Shown here: piece by piece, positions 49,782-57,440 of the stretch
Layout of the letters: each line of letters opens with the position of its first letter
Numbering within the stretch: position 1 is the first letter of the stretch
DNA from: a virus
IMG/VR virus record: IMGVR_UViG_3300035698_017497
Span: 1-64,000 of that record
Direction: 5' to 3' (one strand)
DNA: 64,000 nucleotides
The notes under the pieces: generated by a model
The model's database searches: none
The model's input: only the letters and a program-made list of their open reading frames with translations
Told to the model about the DNA's origin: nothing
Position numbers and translations under genes: made by a program

Positions 49782-52433
49782 TCAACCGCATCCGCCTGTA
49801 GACTCCTCGCAGCTTGGGCAGTACTCGCATTTTCCAGTACGTATCAGCATGGTCCCACATGCTGGACACATATTCCCAGAATATGTAGTTCCAACCTTAT
49901 CATTAATAGGCTCTTTCTCAACCCTGGTACCATTGCTGTGTACAGGCTTATTGATTAGTCCCATTTCATAAAGCTTCTCCTCAGAGTATATCGTGTGAGC
50001 AATTTTCCTCACGACAAATGCAGGAAGGCTAGGTGCAGATCTGACATCCTCGTCATCAGTGAATCCCTGCGGATCAAATTTCATGAACGCAAAGTCATTG
50101 ATGAGCTTATCGATAGGAACTCCGTATTGAAGACAGTACGAAAACATTCTTGCAATAGTGTCAAGCAGTCCGCTAATGGTAGACCCAAACTTGTCAAGAG
50201 AGATCCATAGCTCGCATAGATCGCGCTTTCCGTTTTTATCCGGATCATAGTACCCTAAGTGTATCCAGCCCTTAACCCCATTAAGTTTGAAGGCAAGACG
50301 CTCAGTGTAACACTTCTTCGGAACATTACGCCTTTGTCCTCTTAGTAATGTTCCCGGGATTATACTTGACGCTTCTTCAACAAGTTTTTTAGTCTTCTCA
50401 TCAACCTTGTTTAGAACCTGAATACCCTTACATCCGTCACGGTAAACAGTGACTCCCTTCAGTCCACTTTCCCATGCAGAGATATACACTGTGGATATAT
50501 CTTCAACGGTAGCCTCGTTAGGCAAGTTGAATGTTTTCGATATAGCTCCACTGATATATTTCTGAGCAGATACAGTAACATTCATATGATCTTCCCACGA
50601 TAAACAATATTTCCCTACCGCAGTACGAAATAGATCAGCTGAATTTCCAGGCATTTTATCAAGAAAGTTATCAATGTCACGACCAAGTGAATACTGCTCG
50701 TCTCTTTCCCATCCAGCGTCTCTCAAAGCTTCTTGATATGTCTCTGGTATAAGATATTCGCCTCCACCGCCAACAAGTTTCTTGAAAGATATTGGCATAA
50801 AGTAAGGCTCAATACTTGGAGAGTCAGCACCCATTGCAAATGAGGTAGTGCCGGTAGGTGCTATCAATGTAACCTGGGCGTTTCTGTATCTTATACCTCT
50901 AGAATGTGTAAGAGTATCTTTCAGCTCATTGACAAAATCGATACACTCTTCGATATTGTACATTCCAATACCAAGGACTTCATCGTAGGCAATCTCGCAT
51001 GTCTCATTAAAATTAACAGAGTGAAACGTTATCTGCTTCTTAACTTCCTTTATGACACCTTTTGATAAATTAGTCCCAACTCTTTTTGCTAGAATCGAAC
51101 TCATATCATATGCAGAGAACGTTATAGTAGACATGATTATTTCTGTCAAAACACAGCTAGCAAGAGATCCGTAAGGCATTCCAAGCTTGATAAATACATT
51201 TGCAAGATTGGCTATCCCAAGACCAAGGCTTCTATACTTAGCAGCATTCTCACGAAATCTTGGGTCTGGGTAAGATGCATGATCGCAAATTAAATCCATT
51301 GCGATGGTCATAATCTTTGCATCGCTACTCAATAGCTGCACATTAATCTTTCCATCTTTAAGATACTTTGCCAGATTATGAGCTGCAAGGTTACAACTAA
51401 ACCATGGTGGAGCAGTATACTCGCCACATGGATTAGTGGATTCGATAATTAGCCCATCAGCCTTCATAGGATTGTGCATATTCATAGTATCTCTAAACTG
51501 TATTCCAGGATCCCCACACTCCCATGCAGCTTTAGCAATTTCTTTCATTAATGATTTTGCGTCATATGTATGGATTTTTTTTCCGAACCTGTCGTAAGTG
51601 TAGGTTTTTCCACCATCAACAACTGCGCCCATGAAATCGTCACCAACCATAACGCTATTATTAGCATTTTGAAATTGAAGTTTTGAGAAGACTCCAGTGT
51701 CCATATCATTGCTAAATCCAGACTTAAGAAGAGCTTTCCCTTTAAGCTCCTCTTCTACTTTACAAGTGATAAATCCAGCAGATCCATTTTTCTGAACTAA
51801 GATATCCGGATGCTCAACGTTAAGCGCACGTATAGCAGCAGCTCGCCTTGTTGTGCCTCCAGATTTAGTCGCGCTAGATACTCCATCGAATGCTCCGATA
51901 AATGGTATTGGACCAGAAGAGAATCCTCCACCTGACAACGTGTCGTAAGAAGACCGAAGCTTCATATTACATCCAGCTCCAGATCCACCCTTGTAAATCA
52001 TTCCCTCAATTTTCATATTGTCAAGTATTCCATCCATAGTATCTTCGATACCTAAAATGAAACATGCGCTACACTGAGGATCGTCAACCACACCCATATT
52101 AAATAGCACCGGGCTATTAAATTGAGCTCTCTGATTCACAAGTATCTCAGTTAGTGTGCGAGCGTATTCGTTTGCAGCTGATGGAGATGTGAAATATCCT
52201 TCGTGCTCTTTTCCCCAACCAGTAATAGTAGTCACGATTCTCTGAACTATACTCTTGAATGATGTTTCCCTTACTCCATTAACCTTTCTTAGGTATTTAT
52301 CAGCAACTATAGATATTGAAGTGTAATCCCACCCGGCTGGAAACTCTGCTACAAACTCTTCTCCCTGAACTTTTACATGGTATCCTCTCCATTCAATTGC
52401 AGAAAACACTTTAGTAAATATTTTTTCGTACAC
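49782..52433 (-). CDS. nrdJ: Class II (B12-dependent) ribonucleotide reductase, 883 aa
   Basis: Reduces ribonucleotides to deoxyribonucleotides using adenosylcobalamin, independent of oxygen. FNSPV (about 106-110), C121/C124 in PQCSAC, N334-P-C336-G-E338 (the radical/acid site) and a PTGTTSFAMGADSP phosphate loop are present. A C-terminal Cys-rich tail (CPACG...CEYCPSCE...CG) is the usual shuttle/zinc end. GTG start with GGAGG. Supplies dNTPs for phage replication, possibly in an anoxic host. Confidence 0.95.
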   Translation of the reverse strand: MYEKIFTKVFSAIEWRGYHVKVQGEEFVAEFPAGWDYTSISIVADKYLRKVNGVRETSFKSIVQRIVTTITGWGKEHEGYFTSPSAANEYARTLTEILVNQRAQFNSPVLFNMGVVDDPQCSACFILGIEDTMDGILDNMKIEGMIYKGGSGAGCNMKLRSSYDTLSGGGFSSGPIPFIGAFDGVSSATKSGGTTRRAAAIRALNVEHPDILVQKNGSAGFITCKVEEELKGKALLKSGFSNDMDTGVFSKLQFQNANNSVMVGDDFMGAVVDGGKTYTYDRFGKKIHTYDAKSLMKEIAKAAWECGDPGIQFRDTMNMHNPMKADGLIIESTNPCGEYTAPPWFSCNLAAHNLAKYLKDGKINVQLLSSDAKIMTIAMDLICDHASYPDPRFRENAAKYRSLGLGIANLANVFIKLGMPYGSLASCVLTEIIMSTITFSAYDMSSILAKRVGTNLSKGVIKEVKKQITFHSVNFNETCEIAYDEVLGIGMYNIEECIDFVNELKDTLTHSRGIRYRNAQVTLIAPTGTTSFAMGADSPSIEPYFMPISFKKLVGGGGEYLIPETYQEALRDAGWERDEQYSLGRDIDNFLDKMPGNSADLFRTAVGKYCLSWEDHMNVTVSAQKYISGAISKTFNLPNEATVEDISTVYISAWESGLKGVTVYRDGCKGIQVLNKVDEKTKKLVEEASSIIPGTLLRGQRRNVPKKCYTERLAFKLNGVKGWIHLGYYDPDKNGKRDLCELWISLDKFGSTISGLLDTIARMFSYCLQYGVPIDKLINDFAFMKFDPQGFTDDEDVRSAPSLPAFVVRKIAHTIYSEEKLYEMGLINKPVHSNGTRVEKEPINDKVGTTYSGNMCPACGTMLIRTGKCEYCPSCEESTGGCG

Positions 52434-52640
52434 TATAAAGCCTCCGTTTGGTTTTATTTAAAAAAGAAGTTAATTATTTTTTTTTCATCAGATTACTTAA
52501 TATTGTTATTGGGGCTTGCGCTGTAAGAAATGCTTCCGGATTCTCTTACAGTAGTAGCTGCTTACTTATAGCTTAAAAAGGAAGACGAAGCGTCTACCAT
52601 TATACTAACATATGTAGTATAGTTTATGTAATCTGTAAGA

Positions 52641-52868
52641 TCAATCTTGATTTTTGGATTGTTCTGAAGTATCTATTTTTGTGTCACTAAATTGTAGAAT
52701 TTTTTCATCTTTAATATATTCGAATAATGCTATAATGGTAATGTCAGCATCTTTACTATTAACATTCTCATCTTTCTTATTACTGCCAAATATCTTACTA
52801 AAATTATCACGATATTTACCAGATACATGAAGTGTTATATCTTGTCCCTTGCCAGCTTCACCTGCCAT
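52641..52868 (-). CDS. Small acidic hypothetical protein, 75 aa
   Basis: GGAGGT just before the ATG. Lys/Asp/Ser-rich, probably alpha/beta. It follows a large inverted-repeat terminator, so it has a separate transcript or relies on readthrough. Function unknown. The 207-nt gap down to NrdJ holds no gene that I can support. Confidence 0.6.
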   Translation of the reverse strand: MAGEAGKGQDITLHVSGKYRDNFSKIFGSNKKDENVNSKDADITIIALFEYIKDEKILQFSDTKIDTSEQSKNQD

Positions 52869-52886
52869 AATTACCTCCTAGTATAA

Positions 52887-52945
52887 AAAAACCCGAACGG
52901 GTATAATGCATCCGGCTATCCATCGAAACGCACCCGTTCGGGTAT
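52887..52945 (-). terminator. Large palindromic terminator
   Basis: ACCCGAACGGGT and ACCCGTTCGGGT are complementary 12-mers, about 26 nt apart and each itself nearly palindromic, followed by T7 on the minus strand. An unusually long perfect stem for a phage terminator. Confidence 0.75.
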
Positions 52946-52965
52946 ATATTTAAAGTTGAAGACAT

Positions 52966-53331
52966 CTATTCTTTAGATATTAATTTCTCAACTTTTTCCT
53001 GTAGCACTTCTATTAGCTCGGGTATTGTAAGGATAACAATTGGGTTTTCGGTTTTGATATAGACATTGTATTCCAGATTGAGAAGATTGTCTTTATCGAT
53101 AATGCCGATCTCAACTGTTCCGCTGGCGAATTCATCTTTAAGAATTTCTCTTAGAAGCGAATACAACTCATCGTCTTTAACCTTATCACTTGTAAAGTGC
53201 ACCTCTCCGGTTTCGACCTGATCTCTCCATACCTGTCTACCAATGACATCCTCAAGAGACACGCTATGGTATGTAATACCAGGTCTACGTAGAGCATGCG
53301 TAACTACCCGTTTTGCGTTATCCGTGTTCAA
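52966..53331 (-). CDS. Hypothetical protein, 121 aa
   Basis: Mixed alpha/beta with a regular helix at the end (IPELIEVLQEKVEKLISKE). GGAGG precedes the start. Operon with the two acidic genes upstream. No family is recognised. Confidence 0.65.
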   Translation of the reverse strand: MNTDNAKRVVTHALRRPGITYHSVSLEDVIGRQVWRDQVETGEVHFTSDKVKDDELYSLLREILKDEFASGTVEIGIIDKDNLLNLEYNVYIKTENPIVILTIPELIEVLQEKVEKLISKE

Positions 53332-53345
53332 TTCAATACCTCCAG

Positions 53346-53543
53346 TTAAAAGAATAATTCCGACAATTCATCATCAACACCAGACCCATAATAATAATCA
53401 TTAGGTTCTTCATCAAGCTCGCTGTCTATTTGCCCATTTCTGTTTCCTACATCGGCATCACAGAAAGAATCATATGCAGCATTCGAACTCGCTGATTCTA
53501 TAGATTCATCCTCGTTATATTGAGTATAGGTATCTAGTGCCAT
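53346..53543 (-). CDS. Acidic disordered protein, 65 aa
   Basis: Very acidic and Ser/Asn/Tyr-rich, ending DDELSELFF, which resembles the acidic C-terminal tips (D/E-rich plus aromatic) used by SSB-type proteins to recruit partners. That similarity is suggestive only. Confidence 0.55.
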   Translation of the reverse strand: MALDTYTQYNEDESIESASSNAAYDSFCDADVGNRNGQIDSELDEEPNDYYYGSGVDDELSELFF

Positions 53544-53546
53544 TTT

Positions 53547-54263
53547 TTATATCCATTCCCCATTACTATAAACGCACATTTCCTGTTCGCCAATAGCTAT
53601 TCCAGGTTTTCCTGAAACTATGGGACTTGTGATCCATTCACCATTCTCTGCCAACGCAAGGTAAGAATTGCCACTAAGACTAGCCTTCGCCAATTCAAGT
53701 GTTGGGAACGAGTGCTTAACTTTGAACTCTCTACCGTTCTTCGATATAGAGAATCCATACAGTTCATACTTAGACTTCGTAGACCCAGGGCGATATCCAT
53801 TTGATTTACCACCTGGCACTGATGGGTTTTGTTTTCTCTCACTCGACACTGGAACAGGAGGCACGACGCCGCCAGCAAAACTTTTATTGTCATCAACATC
53901 AGACACAGATACTTCTGAGACTTTTCTCTCGCCGACTATTACCGGTGACCCTATAGGTTTTACTACCTCTAGGCCAAATTCGTTTTTGGAATATTCTTCT
54001 TCTGCGATAACGTCTGAATTCTCAGCCTCTGCAGGTTCTAGTGACGGTGACTGATTAGAATTGTTACCATACTCAACAGCGTACTCAGGTAGCATACCTG
54101 ACGCTGTATTATCTTCACTAAGTTGAATATCATTATCTTCAGTCAAGTCTACTTCTGCGTAGCTTTCAAGTTCTGATGCGTGATCTATAGCCTCAGACAC
54201 ATCGACTATGTCGTCTGATACAGAGGCCACTACTTGGGTTTCTGGCTTTTTCAATTCAGGCAT
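53547..54263 (-). CDS. Acidic linker protein with a C-terminal domain, 238 aa
   Basis: The start at 54263 (MPELKKPE) follows ATGGAG. A long acidic disordered N-terminal region (about 1-130), a Pro/Ser linker, then a folded C-terminal part with two similar short units ending GEWI (VxGxPGIAIGEQEMCVYSNGEWI and ALAENGEWITSPI). Function unknown. Confidence 0.6.
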   Translation of the reverse strand: MPELKKPETQVVASVSDDIVDVSEAIDHASELESYAEVDLTEDNDIQLSEDNTASGMLPEYAVEYGNNSNQSPSLEPAEAENSDVIAEEEYSKNEFGLEVVKPIGSPVIVGERKVSEVSVSDVDDNKSFAGGVVPPVPVSSERKQNPSVPGGKSNGYRPGSTKSKYELYGFSISKNGREFKVKHSFPTLELAKASLSGNSYLALAENGEWITSPIVSGKPGIAIGEQEMCVYSNGEWI

Positions 54264-54348
54264 TATCATCTCCATATAGGTTTAAATTTTCCGTTGTAAA
54301 TAATATATCTAATTGTATTATGTGATACAATGTTTATGCAATTTTTTT

Positions 54349-54915
54349 TTAAATTACAAAATCGTACAATTCTCCATATTTAAATATAAATTCCTTGGCA
54401 GTGATCTCGTCATCGAAAATAACTACATTGTGATTGTCTAAAGTTTTCACATTACAACCGATGCCTTTATTATCTTTAGTCAGTATCATTGCTGCGTTTT
54501 TAACCATCCAATTATACGCTTCGCTATAAGCGTCATTTGAAGATGATTCTCTGAAATCAGATCTCGGGCTACATAAAAAGCTTACACTTCCGTCATCACC
54601 ATTAACGTCTGGATCGTTTTTTATATATTTACTAAGATCTATATCTTCAACTTCGGTGTGATTGATGGTACTGCCACAATCTTCATCGGTAGAAGATTCT
54701 CTAATAGCTATACCAGCATTGGCATGCATTACAGCTTCGCGAATCTTTTCTAAAACTACCAGCTTCTCCGAGCAATTTGGCATCAGCGGAAATACTGTTT
54801 TTGCAAATTCAAGCCCAGCATTCCTTATTTCAGAATACCGGTACACCTGGTCGCCAACTGGCGCATGGTATGAAAATATGTTCTTGATCTCGTCTTCATC
54901 GTATTCGTATTGCAT
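54349..54915 (-). CDS. Acb2/Tad1-family anti-defence protein with extra C-terminal domain, 188 aa
   Basis: Residues 10-72 (FSYHAPVGDQ, a helix, PNCSEKLVVLEKIREAVMHANAGIAI) match the helical-hairpin fold of Acb2 and Tad1 proteins, which sequester cyclic nucleotide signals used by CBASS and Thoeris defences. Usual Acb2 proteins are about 90-100 aa; here an extra 110 residues follow (Glu/Ser-rich linker, then helix and a strand-rich end). Whether it binds CBASS or Thoeris signals cannot be read from sequence. It lies among small acidic early-type genes. Confidence 0.8.
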   Translation of the reverse strand: MQYEYDEDEIKNIFSYHAPVGDQVYRYSEIRNAGLEFAKTVFPLMPNCSEKLVVLEKIREAVMHANAGIAIRESSTDEDCGSTINHTEVEDIDLSKYIKNDPDVNGDDGSVSFLCSPRSDFRESSSNDAYSEAYNWMVKNAAMILTKDNKGIGCNVKTLDNHNVVIFDDEITAKEFIFKYGELYDFVI

Positions 54916-54928
54916 AATTCTTCTCCTA

Positions 54929-55306
54929 TTATAGAATAGCGTTAATGTTGCCGGTGCTGAACGTTAATTTGTTTAATTCAATATTAATAGTTCTCTTTAT
55001 GCCTTCATCAAGTGATTTAGAGCATTCTTCCAAATGTATACATTCTGAATTTTCACATACCCATTCTTCACCTCTGAAACAGATATTATTTGATTCCGTT
55101 TTTTCCTGAAGACCACAATAATCTTTGAAATTATATGTGCATGTTTTACACGATCCTATCATTTTATCGGAACATATCTTGCACGGTAAATTGCAATAAT
55201 TTTTAATTATCCAATTATCAAGTACCAATCCGTACATCATACTTACAGTAAACACGTAAATAGTACATATCGACACTACCACAATTATGCCTGTAACTAT
55301 ACCCAT
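54929..55306 (-). CDS. Cys-rich membrane-anchored protein, 125 aa
   Basis: One N-terminal hydrophobic segment (TGIIVVVSICTIYVFTVSMMYG), then about nine cysteines in CxxC-like pairs (CKIC, CKTC), which would form a metal site or disulfides outside or inside the membrane. First gene of the operon that includes the Acb2/Tad1-like gene. Function unknown. Confidence 0.65.
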   Translation of the reverse strand: MGIVTGIIVVVSICTIYVFTVSMMYGLVLDNWIIKNYCNLPCKICSDKMIGSCKTCTYNFKDYCGLQEKTESNNICFRGEEWVCENSECIHLEECSKSLDEGIKRTINIELNKLTFSTGNINAIL

Positions 55307-55536
55307 ACCTTACTCCATTCTGATTATTCTGTAATTAATAAATAGCTATCTGCTTAATACATCACACAATTCTTTTTAAGAAAATCGATCATACTATTAA
55401 TCGCACGGTATGCTAGCGTGCCACCTACGTGTAGGTTATTATGCCTTTTCTCGATTTAATCTAGTTAATTTTTCATAATATAATCCTTGGTAGAAAATTT
55501 GAAATTGCGAACTTTACATAAAATATAGTTAATGCT

Positions 55537-55558
55537 TGCATTATTATTATTCCAGTTT
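55537..55558 (-). promoter_or_regulatory. Minus-strand promoter-like motif, copy 6 (weaker)
   Basis: On the minus strand TGGAATAATAATAATGCA, a variant lacking the AGTG end. It would feed the 55306 operon. Confidence 0.35.
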
Positions 55559-56003
55559 AAGCGGTTAAATAGCAAAAAATCTATTTAACATTACTTAACA
55601 TTTCTTAACGTGTTACTTTAAGTGACCTATGTATATCGTTTTACTGTATAGGCTTACAACTTTTTTATCTTCTATTTAAGCGCTTAAATTTAAAGTATCG
55701 GTTTAGGTGAGACACTCTACATCGTTATAAATCAAAGAGTTAATGCACATTTTCATGGCAACTAAAGCTACACTTTAACCGAACGCTAATACCGCCTTTG
55801 AGATCAACGACTTAACTCGTATGGCAAGGTTATTGCTAAAAACTTCATATATTCTTCTTTATTTATATAATATATAATATATATAAGTATATACTATTAC
55901 TATATATAGAGAGGTTGGTTGATGTTAGTGTGTTGCTCATTATTGTGTTTTACTGTGGACAAAATGCATGACTTTTACTTTTTGAGTTTGAAAAAATAAA
56001 AGT

Positions 56004-56031
56004 TAAAAAAAAGAGAAGGCTTTTTTCTTCT
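56004..56031 (-). terminator. Minus-strand terminator
   Basis: AGAAG arm on each side and eight A on the plus strand (T on the minus strand). With the promoter-like motif at 56177-56205 it would define a short transcript of about 170 nt. Confidence 0.55.
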
Positions 56032-56176
56032 ACAGTAAGGGGGCCCTGTTTTGGAGTGTTAACTTCCAAATGACCACACTCAAGTATGATAACACATTGA
56101 TTAAAAGAAAGTTACATGGAGCGAACTATAGTAAAGTGGTATATAGCTCCACTCTACTGCTGTAATATTGATATGG
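56032..56176 (-). ncRNA. Possible small RNA of about 150-170 nt
   Basis: Bounded by promoter-like motif copy 5 and a T-run terminator, with no ORF of note on the minus strand. Not matched to a known RNA. Confidence is low because both ends are predictions. Confidence 0.3.
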
Positions 56177-56205
56177 TTTAATCATATCACTATTATTATA
56201 TCATA
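56177..56205 (-). promoter_or_regulatory. Minus-strand promoter-like motif, copy 5
   Basis: On the minus strand ATAATAATAGTGATATGATT, identical to copy 1 over about 20 positions except one base. Confidence 0.5.
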
Positions 56206-56257
56206 AACTATACTGTAATAACATTAAATAAATTTGACATATAATATATGCCACGAT

Positions 56258-56266
56258 TATTTTATA
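56258..56266 (+). promoter_or_regulatory. TATTTTATA box, copy j, with an upstream TTGACA
   Basis: TTGACA lies 18 nt upstream of TATTTT, and the start codon is 32 nt downstream. The tail (GCCATAGTAATC) resembles copy b. Likely promoter of the tail chaperone. Confidence 0.4.
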
Positions 56267-56297
56267 GCCATAGTAATCATTTAAAGAAAGGGTCAGT

Positions 56298-57062
56298 ATG
56301 CCGATGTTCGAATTGGACGAGAGTATGGATGAGGTGAGTAAGGTTAAGGATATCAACACATCAAGAGAGAAGATTGATTTCGTGCCACCGTCACAAGGTG
56401 CACCAAGATCACCTATTAAAATAAAACCAAAAGGTCCAGTGTCTATTGAAGAACAGGAAGATTTAGCATCAAAAGTTAATAGCGCATTCCAGTCATCATC
56501 AAAGAGTGACACCGAAATGCTCATAGAAGATGTGCAGCTCACAGAGTTCGAGCAAAGCGTTGTAGAGCAGATTCTGTTCGAGGGTTACGCTGAGTATGAT
56601 ATTGACTTAGGATGGAAGGGACGTAAGGTAACGGCCGTCACAGTGACACCTGCAGACTTTGAGCTTGGTGAGCATATGATCAGAAAGTACCTTGAGTCTA
56701 AAAAGGACGAGTCAGGCGAGTATCAAGTATCCGAATCGCTACTATCTTCTAGGAGAAATATATATAATTTTGCATTGTCAATTGTCGGTCTTGATGGCAA
56801 AGACTTATCAGATGTGAGGGGCTATCAATTAAAAGTCCTCAAAGCAGCATTTAAAAAGGCTGAGACATTTCTGGATGATGGCGAAATTGAGAAGTACGAT
56901 AATATTATGAAGTCAATAGAAGCTGGAGTTAACTTTAGGTCAAGATACATTCGTCAAGAATGGAGTACTATACTCACAGATCTTATCACATTAAAAAAAG
57001 GTGAATTTGAAGACAGGGTGTACAATGCACTCAGAAGAGAGGGCGCCATCCCAAAATCCTAA
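56298..57062 (+). CDS. Tail assembly chaperone (short form), 254 aa
   Basis: AAAGGG precedes the ATG. Helical protein immediately upstream of the tape measure gene and ending in a slippery site, the layout of gpG-type chaperones. The zero-frame product ends two codons after CCCAAAA (57050-57056). The N-terminal 80 residues are acidic and disordered. It probably binds the tape measure during tail assembly. Confidence 0.75.
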   Translation: MPMFELDESMDEVSKVKDINTSREKIDFVPPSQGAPRSPIKIKPKGPVSIEEQEDLASKVNSAFQSSSKSDTEMLIEDVQLTEFEQSVVEQILFEGYAEYDIDLGWKGRKVTAVTVTPADFELGEHMIRKYLESKKDESGEYQVSESLLSSRRNIYNFALSIVGLDGKDLSDVRGYQLKVLKAAFKKAETFLDDGEIEKYDNIMKSIEAGVNFRSRYIRQEWSTILTDLITLKKGEFEDRVYNALRREGAIPKS

Positions 57063-57370
57063 CCCTGGCAGACAACATTGCTCGCATGGAGCTACTTGCC
57101 AGGGGTATTCAATATCCGTACAGATCGAATAAAGAGAGATTTGCAATTAATTCGATTAAAAGAGATTGGGGTATAAGATATACTTCGACCTTGTTGGGTA
57201 TTGCAGCTATATCAGATTCTTCAGCCGAAGAGCATCGTGAATCATTGATGGGTATGCTATATCCACAAATGGCACATCTTAAACATGATCGTGCTAAACG
57301 CTTTGAGAATATGTTTTCAAAACTAAGAGAAATGGGACCAATTACTATCAGACCATCAAAAGGCGTGTAG
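57050..57370 (+). CDS. Tail chaperone frameshift extension (-1 frame)
   Basis: After a -1 slip at CCCAAAA (57050-57056), translation continues in the -1 frame to 57370, adding about 104 residues (ILTLADNIARMELLARG onward). The fused product would be about 357 aa, matching the gpGT arrangement. An ATG at 57086 in this frame lacks a ribosome site, so independent initiation is less likely. Confidence 0.7.
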   Translation, partial: PKILTLADNIARMELLARGIQYPYRSNKERFAINSIKRDWGIRYTSTLLGIAAISDSSAEEHRESLMGMLYPQMAHLKHDRAKRFENMFSKLREMGPITIRPSKGV

Positions 57371-57388
57371 ATTAGCACGCCTTTAATT
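57362..57388 (+). terminator. Hairpin at the chaperone end
   Basis: GGCGTG and CACGCC arms straddle the stop codon; TTTAATTATATTTT follows. A modest terminator. Confidence 0.45.
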
Positions 57389-57389
57389 A

Positions 57390-57398
57390 TATTTTATA
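57390..57398 (+). promoter_or_regulatory. TATTTTATA box, copy k
   Basis: 43 nt before the tape measure ATG, followed by ATAATATAATGC. Confidence 0.35.
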
Positions 57399-57440
57399 TA
57401 TAGTACATAATATAATGCAACCTATACGGATTTAAAAAAT

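Larger units (their letters stand above)
55307..56297. other. 990-bp non-coding AT-rich region, candidate replication origin
   Basis: No gene longer than about 25 codons that I can support. Contains two palindromes TTTAAGCGGTTAAA (55556-55569) and ATTTAAGCGCTTAAAT (55674-55689), three tandem 10-bp steps TTAACATTAC, TTAACATTTC, TTAACGTG at 55585, 55595 and 55605, and a strongly AT-rich stretch at 55850-55915. Together these resemble iterons plus an unwinding element. Two minus-strand promoter-like motifs (55537, 56177) also lie here. Origin function is inferred. Confidence 0.4.

Noticed and set aside
55921-56000. 25-codon plus-strand ORF with a GAGG-like site
   Set aside because: Too short and hydrophobic-random in composition; no neighbour on the strand supports it.
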